Shown one piece after another: positions 53,307 through 61,848 of a stretch of 64,000 bases of DNA. Source of the DNA: Nesterenkonia aurantiaca (GTDB lineage: Bacteria; Actinomycetota; Actinomycetes; Actinomycetales; Micrococcaceae); contig NZ_SOAN01000004.1 in assembly GCF_004364585.1 (NCBI RefSeq), positions 124,001 to 188,000 of the forward strand. The letters run 5' to 3'. The notes beneath the pieces were generated by a model that worked only from the letters and a program-made list of their open reading frames with translations, did no database searches and was not told where the DNA came from. The position numbers and the translations under genes were made by a program. Positions within the stretch are counted from its first letter, which is position 1, and each line of letters starts with the position of its first letter.

Positions 53307-54136
53307 TGCTCGCTCTCTCCGTGGTGGTGGGTCGTGGCGGCACCGATCTCGTAGGTGACGCCGGCGACGGCGACCGCGAGGTCGCCGCCGTATTGTTCTC
53401 GTGCCTTGGCCAGCAGCACCCTCTGGGAGGTCCAGACCGGGATGTGGGTCAGCAGCAGCCGCCCCACCCCCGCGGCTCGGGCCGTGGCTCCGGCGCGGTG
53501 ACCGTTCAGGTGCACCCCGTCGATATGGTCATCGCGGCCGTCCTCGAAGGCGGCCTCGCAGAGGAAGACGTCGGCACCTTGGGCGGCTTCGACGAGTCCC
53601 TCGCAGGCGTCGGTGTCTCCGGAGTAGGTCAGCGTGTGCGCGCGGGCATCGGCCGAGGCTTCGGCGGCGATGTCGATCCGCAGCGCGTAGGCCTCCTCGA
53701 TCGGGTGACGCACCGGGACCGGGGTGATGGTGAAGGGCCCGATGGTCTCGGCCTGCCGGGGCTGCCAGGTCCTGAAGTCGAAGTCCGGGTGCATCCCCGG
53801 GTTGGGGTCCATCCCGTAGGCGCTGGCGATCCGCTGGTCGGTCGTGGAGGGACCGTAGACGGGCACGTGCTTGCCCGGCCAGCCCCCGGGACGCCAGCGG
53901 ATGGCCACATGGAGTCCGCACAGGTCCATGTAGTGGTCCGGGTGCAGGTGGGAGAGGCAGACCGCGTCGATGTCCTCCAGCGCCAGGTGCTGCTGCAGCT
54001 TCCCCAGCGCGCCATTGCCCAGATCCACCACGACGCGCCAGGTCCGGCCCTGATACCGGGCGGTCAGCAGATAGCACGAGGCCGGGGACTCCGGGCCGGG
54101 GAAGGATCCGCTGCACCCGATGATGGTGAGTTTCAT
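53303..54136 (-). CDS. MBL-fold phosphodiesterase (Rv1339-like)
   Basis: This 277-residue metallo-beta-lactamase-fold protein has the zinc motif HLHPDH (H63, H65, D67, H68), further ligand candidates in [10 protein letters not shown] and [11 protein letters not shown], and LTHIPVW near the end. Its position between murI and rph equals that of mycobacterial Rv1339, reported as an atypical class II cAMP phosphodiesterase; RNase Z-like proteins are the other near relatives. Cytoplasmic. The stop overlaps the rph start by 4 nt. A cAMP role is inferred from synteny only. Confidence 0.9.
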   Translation of the reverse strand: MKLTIIGCSGSFPGPESPASCYLLTARYQGRTWRVVVDLGNGALGKLQQHLALEDIDAVCLSHLHPDHYMDLCGLHVAIRWRPGGWPGKHVPVYGPSTTDQRIASAYGMDPNPGMHPDFDFRTWQPRQAETIGPFTITPVPVRHPIEEAYALRIDIAAEASADARAHTLTYSGDTDACEGLVEAAQGADVFLCEAAFEDGRDDHIDGVHLNGHRAGATARAAGVGRLLLTHIPVWTSQRVLLAKAREQYGGDLAVAVAGVTYEIGAATTHHHGESEQ

Positions 54137-54154
54137 ATGGTGCCGGGCTCCCCT

Positions 54155-55057
54155 TCAGTCATCCTGCGCTCCGGACAGCATAGCGGGAGAGATGCGTCGG
54201 ATCACGCCGGTGGGATAGGTCTCACGCACATGAGCCACCTGACGCACCGTGAGCACCTCGGGGCCGAGGAAGCGCCGCGCCAGCAGCGCGAACGCCTCGG
54301 CGTCGCCGGTGGAGAGGAAGGTGTGGCCCGCTGGCTCGAAGACTCCCCGGGCAGAGGCGACCGGCGGGCGCTGGAGGTCCCCTCGGGTGAGCGCACGGTA
54401 GAGGTCCTTGGCGGTCTCCTCGGCGGAGGACACCAGGGTGACCTGCTCCCCCATGACGAAGGAGATCACGCCGGTCAGCAGCGGGTAGTGCGTGCAGCCC
54501 AGCACCAGTGTGTCGACCCCGGCGGCCTGCAGCGGCGCCAGGTACTCCCGTGCGGCATCGAGCAGCTCCTCTCCGGTGGTGACGCCGCGTTCGACGAACT
54601 CCACGAAGCGCGGGGCGGCCGCGCTGGTGATCTGCAGCGCCGGGGCGGCGGCGAAGGTGTCCTCGTAGGCTCCGGAGCCTACGGTAGCGGCGGTGCCGAT
54701 GACCCCGATGCGCCCATTGCGAGTGGCCGAGACTGCGCGCCGCACCGCGGGCTGGATGACTTCGATCACCGGGATCCCGTGACGATCGGTATAGCGTTCC
54801 CGGGCATCGCGCAGCACTGCGGCCGAGGCGGAGTTGCACGCGATGACCAGGGCCTTGACCCCGGAGTCGACGAGCTCGTCCATGACCCCCAGCGCGTGGG
54901 CTCGGACCCGCGCGATCGGCAGCGGGCCGTAGGGACCGTGGGCGGTGTCACCGAGGTAGGTGATCAGCTCCCCGGGCAGCTGGTCCAGCACGGCCCGGGC
55001 CACGGTCAGTCCACCGACCCCGGAGTCGAAGATGCCCACCGGAGCCGAGGCGTTCAT
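54155..55057 (-). CDS. murI: Glutamate racemase
   Basis: This enzyme makes D-glutamate for peptidoglycan with a two-cysteine acid/base pair: C74 in VIACNSASA and C188 in LGCTHYPLL. The N-terminus [16 protein letters not shown] is diagnostic. It is 300 residues, with an extended C-terminus. ATG at 55057 overlaps the DUF2017 stop by 4 nt. It belongs to the clpS-DUF2017-murI-MBL-rph-rdgB operon. Confidence 0.97.
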   Translation of the reverse strand: MNASAPVGIFDSGVGGLTVARAVLDQLPGELITYLGDTAHGPYGPLPIARVRAHALGVMDELVDSGVKALVIACNSASAAVLRDARERYTDRHGIPVIEVIQPAVRRAVSATRNGRIGVIGTAATVGSGAYEDTFAAAPALQITSAAAPRFVEFVERGVTTGEELLDAAREYLAPLQAAGVDTLVLGCTHYPLLTGVISFVMGEQVTLVSSAEETAKDLYRALTRGDLQRPPVASARGVFEPAGHTFLSTGDAEAFALLARRFLGPEVLTVRQVAHVRETYPTGVIRRISPAMLSGAQDD

Positions 55058-55857
55058 CGAGACGATGTTCCCGCACCGCCGCTCGCACCCGGGTCTGAAT
55101 CACCGGTTTCTGGGTCGCCGGTTTCTGGGTCGCCGGTTTCTGGGTCGCCAGCTTCTGGGTCACCGGCTTCTGGGTCACCGGGCGCTGGATCCCCGGCCGC
55201 TGGACCGCTGGGTTCTGGATCACCGGCATCCGCCGCGTCGTCGGCCGTTCCTTGCTCCGGGAGGAACTCGGTCATCGCGCTGAACAGGGTCTCCTGGAGC
55301 CAGGTGATGAAGGTGTAGATCTCCGCCATGAAGGAATCGGTGTCCTTGGCGCTGGGGCCGACGGCGAGGTTGTGCACCCGCTCGGCGTCCTCGGCGCTGT
55401 GCAGCCGCAGTCGGCTGGCCAGGGTCAGCCGCAGATCGTTGAGCGCTCGTCCGAAGATCGGCGCGACGTCCTCGTCCATAGTGACCGGCGTGGACTCGAG
55501 CAGCATCCGCGCGGTGCGCAGATCCGCGATCTTGGCGCTGCGCAGCGAATTCTCGCTGAGCCGACGGAACTGTCCAGCCTGCTCCGGATCGCTGGAGGCA
55601 TCCGGCAGCAGCCGGCGCAGCACCTCGTCCTCCGGCGGTGCCAGGGGCTCCTCGCCGCCCAGCCCTGCGAGCTCGGCCCGGAAATGGGCGAAGGCGGGGT
55701 CCTCGGCGCCGGACGGGGTCGGGTCGTCCTGCTGCAGGTCCTCGCGGCTCTCCAGGAGCGCGATGACATCGGCGCACAGCGAACTGAGCAGGCGCCGTTC
55801 GTGCTGTTCCAGGTCGGCGCGGTATCCCGTGGTGGTGGCGCGGAAAGCTGTCGCCAC
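55054..55857 (-). CDS. DUF2017 protein with a GDPET repeat tail
   Basis: The first 200 or so residues are a helical DUF2017 domain ([41 protein letters not shown]). The remaining 60 are an unusual acidic, proline-rich tail of pentapeptide repeats of the [10 protein letters not shown] type. DUF2017 proteins sit between clpS and murI across Actinobacteria; function is unknown, though linkage with ClpS hints at proteolysis. GTG at 55857 follows GGAG at 6 nt and comes 3 nt after the clpS stop. The tail is probably disordered and may be recent. Confidence 0.9.
   Translation of the reverse strand: MATAFRATTTGYRADLEQHERRLLSSLCADVIALLESREDLQQDDPTPSGAEDPAFAHFRAELAGLGGEEPLAPPEDEVLRRLLPDASSDPEQAGQFRRLSENSLRSAKIADLRTARMLLESTPVTMDEDVAPIFGRALNDLRLTLASRLRLHSAEDAERVHNLAVGPSAKDTDSFMAEIYTFITWLQETLFSAMTEFLPEQGTADDAADAGDPEPSGPAAGDPAPGDPEAGDPEAGDPETGDPETGDPETGDSDPGASGGAGTSSR
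55096..55230 (-). repeat. Nine 15-bp tandem repeats in the DUF2017 tail
   Basis: Nine 15-bp units at 55096-55230 (consensus TGGGTCRCCGGYTTC on the plus strand) encode pentapeptides of the type ETGDP. The units toward the gene's 3' end are nearly identical; those farther in are more worn. Confidence 0.92.
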
Positions 55858-55860
55858 GGG

Positions 55861-56172
55861 TTACTCCGCCTCTTCCAGGGTCGCCTGCAGGCCGTACTGG
55901 TGCATGGCGGTGACGTCGCGCTCGGCCTTCTCCCGCGGGCCGTGGGAGACCACGGCGCGGCCTTCCTGGTGCACCTGCATCATCAGTTTCTCCGCGCGTG
56001 CCTTGGAGTGACCGAAGTAGCTGCGGAAGACCCAGCTGACATAGGTCATCAGGTTGACCGGGTCATTCCAGACGACCACCTGGTAGGGGCGCGCGGCCGA
56101 GAGGAGCTGGGAGAACTCGGAATCGAGGTCAGTCTCCTCACGGCTGAGCGTGGATCCTTCGGCTGAACTCAT
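55861..56172 (-). CDS. clpS: ClpS, Clp protease adaptor
   Basis: ClpS delivers N-end-rule substrates to the ClpC/ClpA unfoldase. The core has YQVVVWNDPVNLMTYVSWVF (the N-degron pocket region) and KLMMQVHQEGRAVVSHGPREKAE, both diagnostic. It is 103 residues after an acidic unstructured start. ATG at 56172 is preferred: TAGAAT lies 7 nt upstream with no ribosome site, so the mRNA is likely leaderless. It heads the operon through rdgB and is divergent from pncB across only 23 bp. Confidence 0.95.
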   Translation of the reverse strand: MSSAEGSTLSREETDLDSEFSQLLSAARPYQVVVWNDPVNLMTYVSWVFRSYFGHSKARAEKLMMQVHQEGRAVVSHGPREKAERDVTAMHQYGLQATLEEAE

Positions 56173-56179
56173 GCTCGGT

Positions 56180-56189
56180 ATTCTACGCT
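56180..56189. promoter_or_regulatory. Bidirectional leaderless promoter of clpS and pncB
   Basis: On the minus strand TAGAAT (56180-56185) is 7 nt from the clpS ATG. On the plus strand TACGCT (56184-56189) is 6 nt from the pncB GTG. The two -10 boxes overlap by 2 bp, and the whole gap between start codons is 23 bp, so each -35 region must lie within the other gene. Confidence 0.65.
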
Positions 56190-56195
56190 GGGGCT

Positions 56196-57575
56196 GTGAC
56201 ACCTCAATCTGCCTCCGCCCAGCCCCACGCTGCGCGCGCCACCGAGTCCGCCTCCGCCGTTCCCGCGCCTGCCGTCCCGGTCACCGCGCTGCTCACCGAT
56301 CAGTATGAGCTGACCATGGTCCAGGCCGCCCTGGCCTCCGGGGCCGCCGGACGGCGCTGCGTCTTCGAGGTCTTCACCCGGCATCTTCCCGCAGGTCGAC
56401 GCTACGGGGTGGTGGCTGGCACCGGACGGATGCTCGAGGGCCTCGCCGCGTTCCGCTTCGGCGGGGCCGAGATCGACTGGCTGCGCGGCCGGGGCATCGT
56501 GGATGAGCCGACGCTGGAGTTCCTCGCGGACTACCGATTCTCCGGAGACATCCACGGCTACGCCGAGGGAGAGGTCTTCCTGCCCGACTCCCCGGTGCTG
56601 CGCGTCGAGGCCAGCTTCGCCGAGGCCTGCCTGCTGGAGACCTACGTGCTCTCGGTGCTCAACCACGACTCGGCCATCGCCTCCGCCGCCTCGCGGATGA
56701 CCGTGGCCGCCGGGGACCGGCCGTGTGTGGAGATGGGGTCACGACGCACCCAGGAATTCAGCGCCGTGGCCGCGGCCCGGGCGGCCGCCGTCGCCGGCTT
56801 CACTGCCACCTCGAACCTCGAAGCGGGGCGCCGCTGGGGCCTGCCTACCCTGGGCACCGCCGCCCATGCCTTCACTCTGCTCCACGACTCCGAGGAGGAG
56901 GCCTTCGAGGCTCAGGTCGCGGCCTTCGGCCCGGGCACCACCCTGTTGGTGGACACGTATGACGTGGAGACTGCGGTGCGCCGCGCGGCAGCGATCGCCG
57001 GGCCCGAGCTGGGCGCGGTCCGGCTGGACTCCGGGGACCTGGTGGAGCAGGCCGGCGAGGTCCGGGCGCTGCTGGATTCGCTGGGCAACACCGGCACCAG
57101 GATCATCGTCTCCTCGGACCTCGACGAGCACGCCATCGCCCGGCTGCAGTCGGCCCCGGTGGACTCCTACGGGGTGGGTACGAAGCTGGTCACCGGCAGC
57201 GGCTCCCCCACCGCCGCGATGGTCTACAAGCTGGTGGCGCGCACCGACGACGACGGCCAGAGCATCCCCGTGGCGAAGAACGCCCCGGGCAAGTCCAGCC
57301 TCGGTGGGGTCAAGCATCCGCTGCGCAGCCTGGACGAGTCCGGTCGGGCGACTGCGGAGCTGATCGGGGTCGGCGCCGCGCCACAGACCCACGGCCAGCG
57401 CACCCGTGAGCTGATGGTGCCGCTGGTCCGACGCGGTGAGATCGCTGCGGAGCACACCGGCGAGTCGGGCGTGGCCCAAGCACGGCGCCGCCATGCGGCG
57501 TCGCTCGCCGAGCTGCCTCCGGCGGCGAAGCGGCTGCAGGACGGCGACCCGGTGCTGCCCACGATCTTCAGCTGA
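56196..57575 (+). CDS. pncB: Nicotinate phosphoribosyltransferase
   Basis: This enzyme converts nicotinate and PRPP to NaMN, the entry of NAD salvage. The sequence has LLTDQYELTMVQAAL at the start, CVFEVFTRHLPAGRRYGVVAG, FMEMGSRRT-like VEMGSRRTQEFSA, LLVDTYDVE, VRLDSGDL and YGVGTKLVTG, all typical. It is 459 residues. GTG at 56196 is leaderless. pncA, encoding nicotinamidase, is 1.8 kb downstream on the same strand, so both halves of the nicotinamide route are close. The 3' end overlaps the XRE gene by 8 bp. Confidence 0.96.
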   Translation: MTPQSASAQPHAARATESASAVPAPAVPVTALLTDQYELTMVQAALASGAAGRRCVFEVFTRHLPAGRRYGVVAGTGRMLEGLAAFRFGGAEIDWLRGRGIVDEPTLEFLADYRFSGDIHGYAEGEVFLPDSPVLRVEASFAEACLLETYVLSVLNHDSAIASAASRMTVAAGDRPCVEMGSRRTQEFSAVAAARAAAVAGFTATSNLEAGRRWGLPTLGTAAHAFTLLHDSEEEAFEAQVAAFGPGTTLLVDTYDVETAVRRAAAIAGPELGAVRLDSGDLVEQAGEVRALLDSLGNTGTRIIVSSDLDEHAIARLQSAPVDSYGVGTKLVTGSGSPTAAMVYKLVARTDDDGQSIPVAKNAPGKSSLGGVKHPLRSLDESGRATAELIGVGAAPQTHGQRTRELMVPLVRRGEIAAEHTGESGVAQARRRHAASLAELPPAAKRLQDGDPVLPTIFS

Positions 57576-58212
57576 GCTTCTCGCTGAGCTCGGTCGGCTC
57601 AGCACCCGCCTGGTCAGCGGTGTGCTCAGCGTTCTCATCAGCGACCTGGTGGTCTATGTGGTCCTCGGTATGGCTGTTCACGGCGGCGTCGTTGAGGATG
57701 CAGATCACCTCGGCGTCCTCCGGGCCGACCGCGCTGAGTCCGTGGGGGCGCAGCGTGTCGAACTCCGCGGCCTCCCCCGCCTGCAGCAGGATCTCCTGCT
57801 CGCCCAGCTGCAGCCGGAGCCTGCCGGAGAGCACATAGAGCCACTCATATCCGTCGTGGCTGCGCAGCGCGGTGATCGGCGGGCGCGGCACGTAGCGGAT
57901 CTTGTAGGTGTGCACCGGCGAGCTCTCCGGGGACAGCGGCTGCACGAGCATCCCGTTGCGCTCCCAGGCGTCGCGCTGCACGCGCGGGTCCGGACTCGAG
58001 GAGACGAGCAGCTCGTCCACTGTGATGCCCAGGCAGCGCGTGATCGGCAGCAGCAGCTCCAGGCTGGCCTGGCGCTTGCCGGATTCCAACCGCGACAGCG
58101 TGCTGGGTGAGATGCCGGCGCTGCGGGCCAGTCGGTCCAAGGTCCATCCGCGGGTGGTGCGCGCTGATCTCAGTCGCAGGCCCAGCTGGGCAAGTTCCTC
58201 CATATCGAGCAT
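57568..58212 (-). CDS. XRE-family regulator with cupin domain
   Basis: The N-terminal helix-turn-helix (about residues 9-62: LGLRLRSARTTRGWTLDRLA, then SPSTLSRLESGKRQASLELLLPI) is joined to a C-terminal cupin (about 100-180: YEWLYVLSGRLRLQLGEQEILLQAGEAAEFDT). Such two-domain regulators bind a small ligand in the cupin barrel. ATG at 58212 is preferred over the upstream frame, though 58203 is possible; the tail is acidic. It is divergent from a thioredoxin-reductase-like gene across a palindrome, which suggests self- and cross-regulation. Confidence 0.9.
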   Translation of the reverse strand: MLDMEELAQLGLRLRSARTTRGWTLDRLARSAGISPSTLSRLESGKRQASLELLLPITRCLGITVDELLVSSSPDPRVQRDAWERNGMLVQPLSPESSPVHTYKIRYVPRPPITALRSHDGYEWLYVLSGRLRLQLGEQEILLQAGEAAEFDTLRPHGLSAVGPEDAEVICILNDAAVNSHTEDHIDHQVADENAEHTADQAGAEPTELSEKLS

Positions 58213-58222
58213 TCTCACCACT

Positions 58223-58241
58223 TCTTGCCATTTCAGCAAGA
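58223..58241. promoter_or_regulatory. Inverted repeat between the XRE-cupin gene and the reductase gene
   Basis: TCTTGC and GCAAGA (58223-58228 and 58236-58241) form a perfect 6-bp inverted repeat with a 7-bp spacer. It lies 10 bp upstream of the XRE start. It is the best operator candidate in the gap. Confidence 0.5.
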
Positions 58242-58280
58242 TCTCTTTCACGCCTCGCCCGAGCGGCGCATGCTGGAGCC

Positions 58281-59261
58281 ATGAACAGCACAGCAGAAGC
58301 AGAACTCTTCGACGCCATCATCATCGGCGGCGGCGCCGCGGGACTCAGCGCCGCCCAGTCGCTGGGCCGGGCGCTGCGCAGGACCCTGATCCTGGACGCC
58401 GGCGAACCCCGCAACCGCTTCGCCGACCAGATGCACAACATCCTGGGACACGACGGCGCCTCCCCCGACCAGCTGGTCGCCGCTGGCAGAAAGGAGGCGC
58501 AGCGCTACGGGGTCGAGCACCTGACTGCGGGGGTGCACCGGGTCAGCGAGTCCACCCGCACCGACTCCACCGAGAAGACCGGACCCCGCGAGCTTGTCGT
58601 GACCCTGGACTCCGGGGTGCAGCTCTTCACCCGCACGGTCATCGCCGCCTCGGGGCTGACCGACGAGCTGCCGCCCATCCCGGGACTGGCCGAGCGCTGG
58701 GGCAAGAGCGTGCTGCACTGTCCCTACTGCCATGGCTGGGAGGTCCGCGGACAGCGTCTGGCGGTGCTGGCCACCAGTCCGATGCAGCTGCACCAGGCGC
58801 AGCTGCTGCGCCAGTGGAGCGATCGGCTGACCTACTTCCATGCCGGCGCCGGCGAGCTGACTGCCGAGACGGCTGCGCGGCTGCGCTCACGCGGCGTCGT
58901 CCTCGAACCGGCCCCGGTCAAGGAGGTCCTCGGCGATGGCACACGCGTGACCGGCGTCGTCCTGGAGGACTCCCGGACACTGGAGGTGGACGCGATCTTC
59001 ACCGGAGGCAGCCTCATCCCGCGCGACGCCTACCTGCGTGGGCTTGGGCTGGAACGCGAGGACACCATGGTGGGCAGCTTCTTGAAGATCGACGCGATGG
59101 GGCAGACCTCTCATGACCGGATCTGGGCGGCCGGAAACCTCGCCTCACCCATGGCGACGGTCCCGCTGTCCATGGGGATGGGAAGCTTCGCCGGCGCGGC
59201 GGCCAACGGGGCGCTGGTCGCCGAGGAGTTCGACCTCGCCGAGGCCGGGCGGAACCAGTAA
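58281..59261 (+). CDS. FAD-dependent thioredoxin-reductase-like oxidoreductase
   Basis: This 326-residue enzyme has the FAD motif IIGGGAAGLSAAQ (16-21 glycines), a CxxC redox pair C147/C150 in LHCPYCHGWEVRG, and GSFLKIDAMGQTS with IWAAGNLASP at the FAD-binding end. It resembles bacterial thioredoxin reductase and actinobacterial relatives often paired with XRE-cupin regulators. The usual NADPH motif is not plain (LAVLATSPMQLHQAQLL at that place lacks a full GxGxxG), so the electron donor is uncertain. ATG at 58281 has only a weak site. Confidence 0.88.
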   Translation: MNSTAEAELFDAIIIGGGAAGLSAAQSLGRALRRTLILDAGEPRNRFADQMHNILGHDGASPDQLVAAGRKEAQRYGVEHLTAGVHRVSESTRTDSTEKTGPRELVVTLDSGVQLFTRTVIAASGLTDELPPIPGLAERWGKSVLHCPYCHGWEVRGQRLAVLATSPMQLHQAQLLRQWSDRLTYFHAGAGELTAETAARLRSRGVVLEPAPVKEVLGDGTRVTGVVLEDSRTLEVDAIFTGGSLIPRDAYLRGLGLEREDTMVGSFLKIDAMGQTSHDRIWAAGNLASPMATVPLSMGMGSFAGAAANGALVAEEFDLAEAGRNQ

Positions 59262-59334
59262 CGTGGTGGGTGTGCGGTCGCGGGATCCTCGCGCCGCACA
59301 CCCGTACCAGGAGAGTTCCGACCAGGAGGACGTA

Positions 59335-59979
59335 GTGGCCCAGGCGCTGATCATTGTCGATGTGCAGCAGGACTTCTGCGAAGGTGGGGCGCTGGCGGTG
59401 GCCGGCGGCGCGCAGGTCGCCAGTGAGATCAGTGAGTTCCTCGAGGACAGCTACGCCGAGTTCGACGCGATCCTCACCACCCAGGACTGGCACATCGATC
59501 CAGGCCCGCATTTCTCCGCCACCCCGGACTTCCAGCAGAGCTGGCCCGAGCACTGCGTCGCCGGCACCCCGGGTGCGGAGCTGCATCAGAATCTCGACAC
59601 CGAACACGTGGACGCCCGGTTCCTCAAGGGCCTCTACTCCGACGGCTACTCCGGGTTCGAGGGCCTCGAGGGCGATCCCGAGAAGGTCGGCACCCTGGAG
59701 GGAGAGAACGGCACCAAGGTCGGGCCCGCCGCGGCCATCACCGAGGGCGCCGCGGACCTCCACACCTGGCTCCGCGCCCAAGACATCGACTCCGTGACCA
59801 TCGTCGGGATCGCCACCGATCACTGCGTGCGGGCCACCGTGCTGGACGCGGTGGAGAACGACTACCAGGTCCGGGTGATCCGTGAGCTCACGGTGGGCGT
59901 GGGCGAGGAGTCGGTCGATGAGGCCTACGCAGAGTTCGACGCCGCCGAAGTCGAGATCGTCAGCCTAGAGGACCTCTGA
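59335..59979 (+). CDS. pncA: Nicotinamidase / pyrazinamidase
   Basis: This enzyme hydrolyses nicotinamide to nicotinate, the substrate of PncB. The catalytic triad is D9 in IIVDVQQDFCEGG, a lysine in RFLKGLYSD and a cysteine in TDHCVRATVLDA; metal-binding residues are in DWHIDPGPHF. It is about 214 residues. GTG at 59335 has an ideal AGGAGG site. It lies just after the reductase gene on the same strand, and nearby pncB completes nicotinamide salvage. A 27-bp repeat spans its stop. Confidence 0.95.
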   Translation: MAQALIIVDVQQDFCEGGALAVAGGAQVASEISEFLEDSYAEFDAILTTQDWHIDPGPHFSATPDFQQSWPEHCVAGTPGAELHQNLDTEHVDARFLKGLYSDGYSGFEGLEGDPEKVGTLEGENGTKVGPAAAITEGAADLHTWLRAQDIDSVTIVGIATDHCVRATVLDAVENDYQVRVIRELTVGVGEESVDEAYAEFDAAEVEIVSLEDL

Positions 59980-60024
59980 GCCGGGACCACTGAGCCGGAC
60001 CTCTGAGCCGGGAGCTCTGAGTCC
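59971..60024 (+). repeat. Imperfect 27-bp tandem repeat across the pncA stop codon
   Basis: Two 27-bp units (59971-59997 and 59998-60024) match at about 22 positions; both begin GACCTCTGAGCCGGGA. The stop TGA is in the first unit. The rest of the gap to the convergent helicase is only about 14 bp. Confidence 0.8.
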
Positions 60025-60037
60025 ACCGGCCGCGGCG

Positions 60038-61825
60038 TCACCTGCGCCCGACGAACCACATCTGGATCTTCTTCAGCCGCTCCTCAAGCTGAGTCTGGGT
60101 GGCCTGACCCACCGCAGGCCCGCCGCAGGCATCGCGGAGCTTGGTATGGATGCTGCCCTGATGCATCCCGGTCTTCGCGGCATAGGCCGAGACCGATTTG
60201 TTCAGCGTGGCCCGCAGGGTCTTGAGCTGCCGGTGGTCCACCACCGGCTCCGCCGGCGTTGCAGTCGCCGGCTTGCGGCGCAGCTGGTCCGCCTGATGCT
60301 GACGCAGCAGCGTGGAGACCTGCTCGGGCTCCAACAGGCCGGGGATGCCCAGGAAGTCGAGCTCCTCCTCGGATCCCATCGCGCCGCCGAGGCCGAACTC
60401 CGCGCCGTCGAAGAGCACCTTGTCGAAGGACGCGTTGGAATGCAGCGCCGCGAACTCGCCACGCTCCAGCTGGTCCGAGCCACGCTCCTCCTTATTGGCG
60501 GCATCGAGCAGCTCATCATCGAGGCCCTCCTCGGAGTCCTCGGCCGCGGTCCGCGGAACCTCCAGGGCGTGGTCGCGCTCCTGCTCCATCTCATTGGCCA
60601 GCGTGGTGAGCACCGGCACCGAGGGCAGGAAGACCGAGGCCACCTCGGCCTTCTTGCGCAGCCGCACGAAGCGCCCGACCGCCTGGGCGAAGAACAGCGG
60701 GGTCGAGGTGGAAGTCGCGTAGACGCCCACGCAGAGCCGCGGCACGTCGACCCCCTCCGAGACCATCCTGACCGCGACCATCCACATCTTCGAGGGGTCT
60801 GAAGAGAACTTCTCGATCTGGTTCGAGGCACCCTTGTCATCGGAGAGCACCACCGTGGTCTTCTGCCCGGTGAGCTCATCGAGCTGCGCGGCATAGGCGC
60901 GCGCGGTCTCGTGGTCGGTCGCGATGACCAGGCCCCCGGCGTCGTCGATCTTGTCGCGGACCTTGAGCAGACGCTGATGCGCAGCCCGCAGCACCGAGGG
61001 GATCCACTCGCCCTCGGGGTTCAGGGCGGTGCGCCAGGCATGGTTGGTGATGTCCTTGGTCGCGGCGGCCCCGAGCTGGGCCTCCATCTCCTCCCCGGCC
61101 GAGGTCCGCCAGCGCATGTTCCCGGAATAGGCCATGAAGACCACCGGGCGCACCACTCGGTCCTTCAGCGCCGGACCGTAGTTATAGGCGTAGTCCGCCT
61201 TGGAGCGGCGCACCCCGGCGCCGTCCTCCACGTACTCCACGAAGGGGATCGGGGAGGTGTCGGAGCGGAACGGAGTCCCGGTCAGCGCCAGGCGCCGCAC
61301 CGCCGGGTCGAAGGCCTCACGCACGCCGTCGCCCCAGGACAGGGCGTCACCGGCATGGTGGATCTCGTCGAAGATCACCAGTGTGCGTCCGGCCTCGGTC
61401 TTGTTCCGATGCAGCGCCGGCTTGTTCGCGACCTGCGAGTAGGTCACGACGACGCCCATGTACTGGCGACCGTGGCGACCGTCGGAGTTCTTGAAGTTCG
61501 GATCCAGGGCCAGGCCCACGCGCCCGGCGGCGTCGGCCCACTGCCGCTTCAGGTGCTCTGTGGGCGCGACCACGTAGATCCGATTGACCTCACCGGATTC
61601 CACCAGCAGCTTCGCCACGCGCAGCGCGAAGGTGGTCTTGCCGGCGCCCGGGGTGGCGACGGCGAGGAAGTCCTTGGGCCGCTTCTGGATGTAGAGGTCC
61701 AGGGCCTCCTGCTGCCATTGGCGCAGCGTTCCCGCGGTGCCGTGCGCGGCGCGGTGCGGATAGACCGGCGGCAGGGATTTGCCGACATCGGTGCCGACGT
61801 CGAAAAGGGTCTCAGACTGCTCCAC
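60038..61825 (-). CDS. DEAD/DEAH-box helicase
   Basis: This superfamily 2 helicase of 595 residues has Walker A ATPGAGKTT, the DEIHHAGD box (DEAH-like), LALTGTPFRSDTSP as motif III, and QAVGRFVRLRK as motif VI. The C-terminal third is charged and ends in a helix-rich segment (LKTLRATLNKSVSAYAAKTGMH). No nuclease domain is seen. GTG at 61825 comes 23 nt after the DUF3039 stop. The DUF3039-helicase pair is common in Actinobacteria; a role in DNA or RNA repair is not established. The start has no strong ribosome site. Confidence 0.92.
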   Translation of the reverse strand: MEQSETLFDVGTDVGKSLPPVYPHRAAHGTAGTLRQWQQEALDLYIQKRPKDFLAVATPGAGKTTFALRVAKLLVESGEVNRIYVVAPTEHLKRQWADAAGRVGLALDPNFKNSDGRHGRQYMGVVVTYSQVANKPALHRNKTEAGRTLVIFDEIHHAGDALSWGDGVREAFDPAVRRLALTGTPFRSDTSPIPFVEYVEDGAGVRRSKADYAYNYGPALKDRVVRPVVFMAYSGNMRWRTSAGEEMEAQLGAAATKDITNHAWRTALNPEGEWIPSVLRAAHQRLLKVRDKIDDAGGLVIATDHETARAYAAQLDELTGQKTTVVLSDDKGASNQIEKFSSDPSKMWMVAVRMVSEGVDVPRLCVGVYATSTSTPLFFAQAVGRFVRLRKKAEVASVFLPSVPVLTTLANEMEQERDHALEVPRTAAEDSEEGLDDELLDAANKEERGSDQLERGEFAALHSNASFDKVLFDGAEFGLGGAMGSEEELDFLGIPGLLEPEQVSTLLRQHQADQLRRKPATATPAEPVVDHRQLKTLRATLNKSVSAYAAKTGMHQGSIHTKLRDACGGPAVGQATQTQLEERLKKIQMWFVGRR

Positions 61826-61848
61826 TGTGTGCTTGGCTCAGCGCAGGT

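Noticed and set aside
53321-55318. 665-residue frame on the plus strand opposite murI and the MBL gene
   Set aside because: It is composed of Gly/Val/Asp/Arg runs antisense to two clear enzymes; the GSP-type repeat at its end is just the complement of the DUF2017 repeat.
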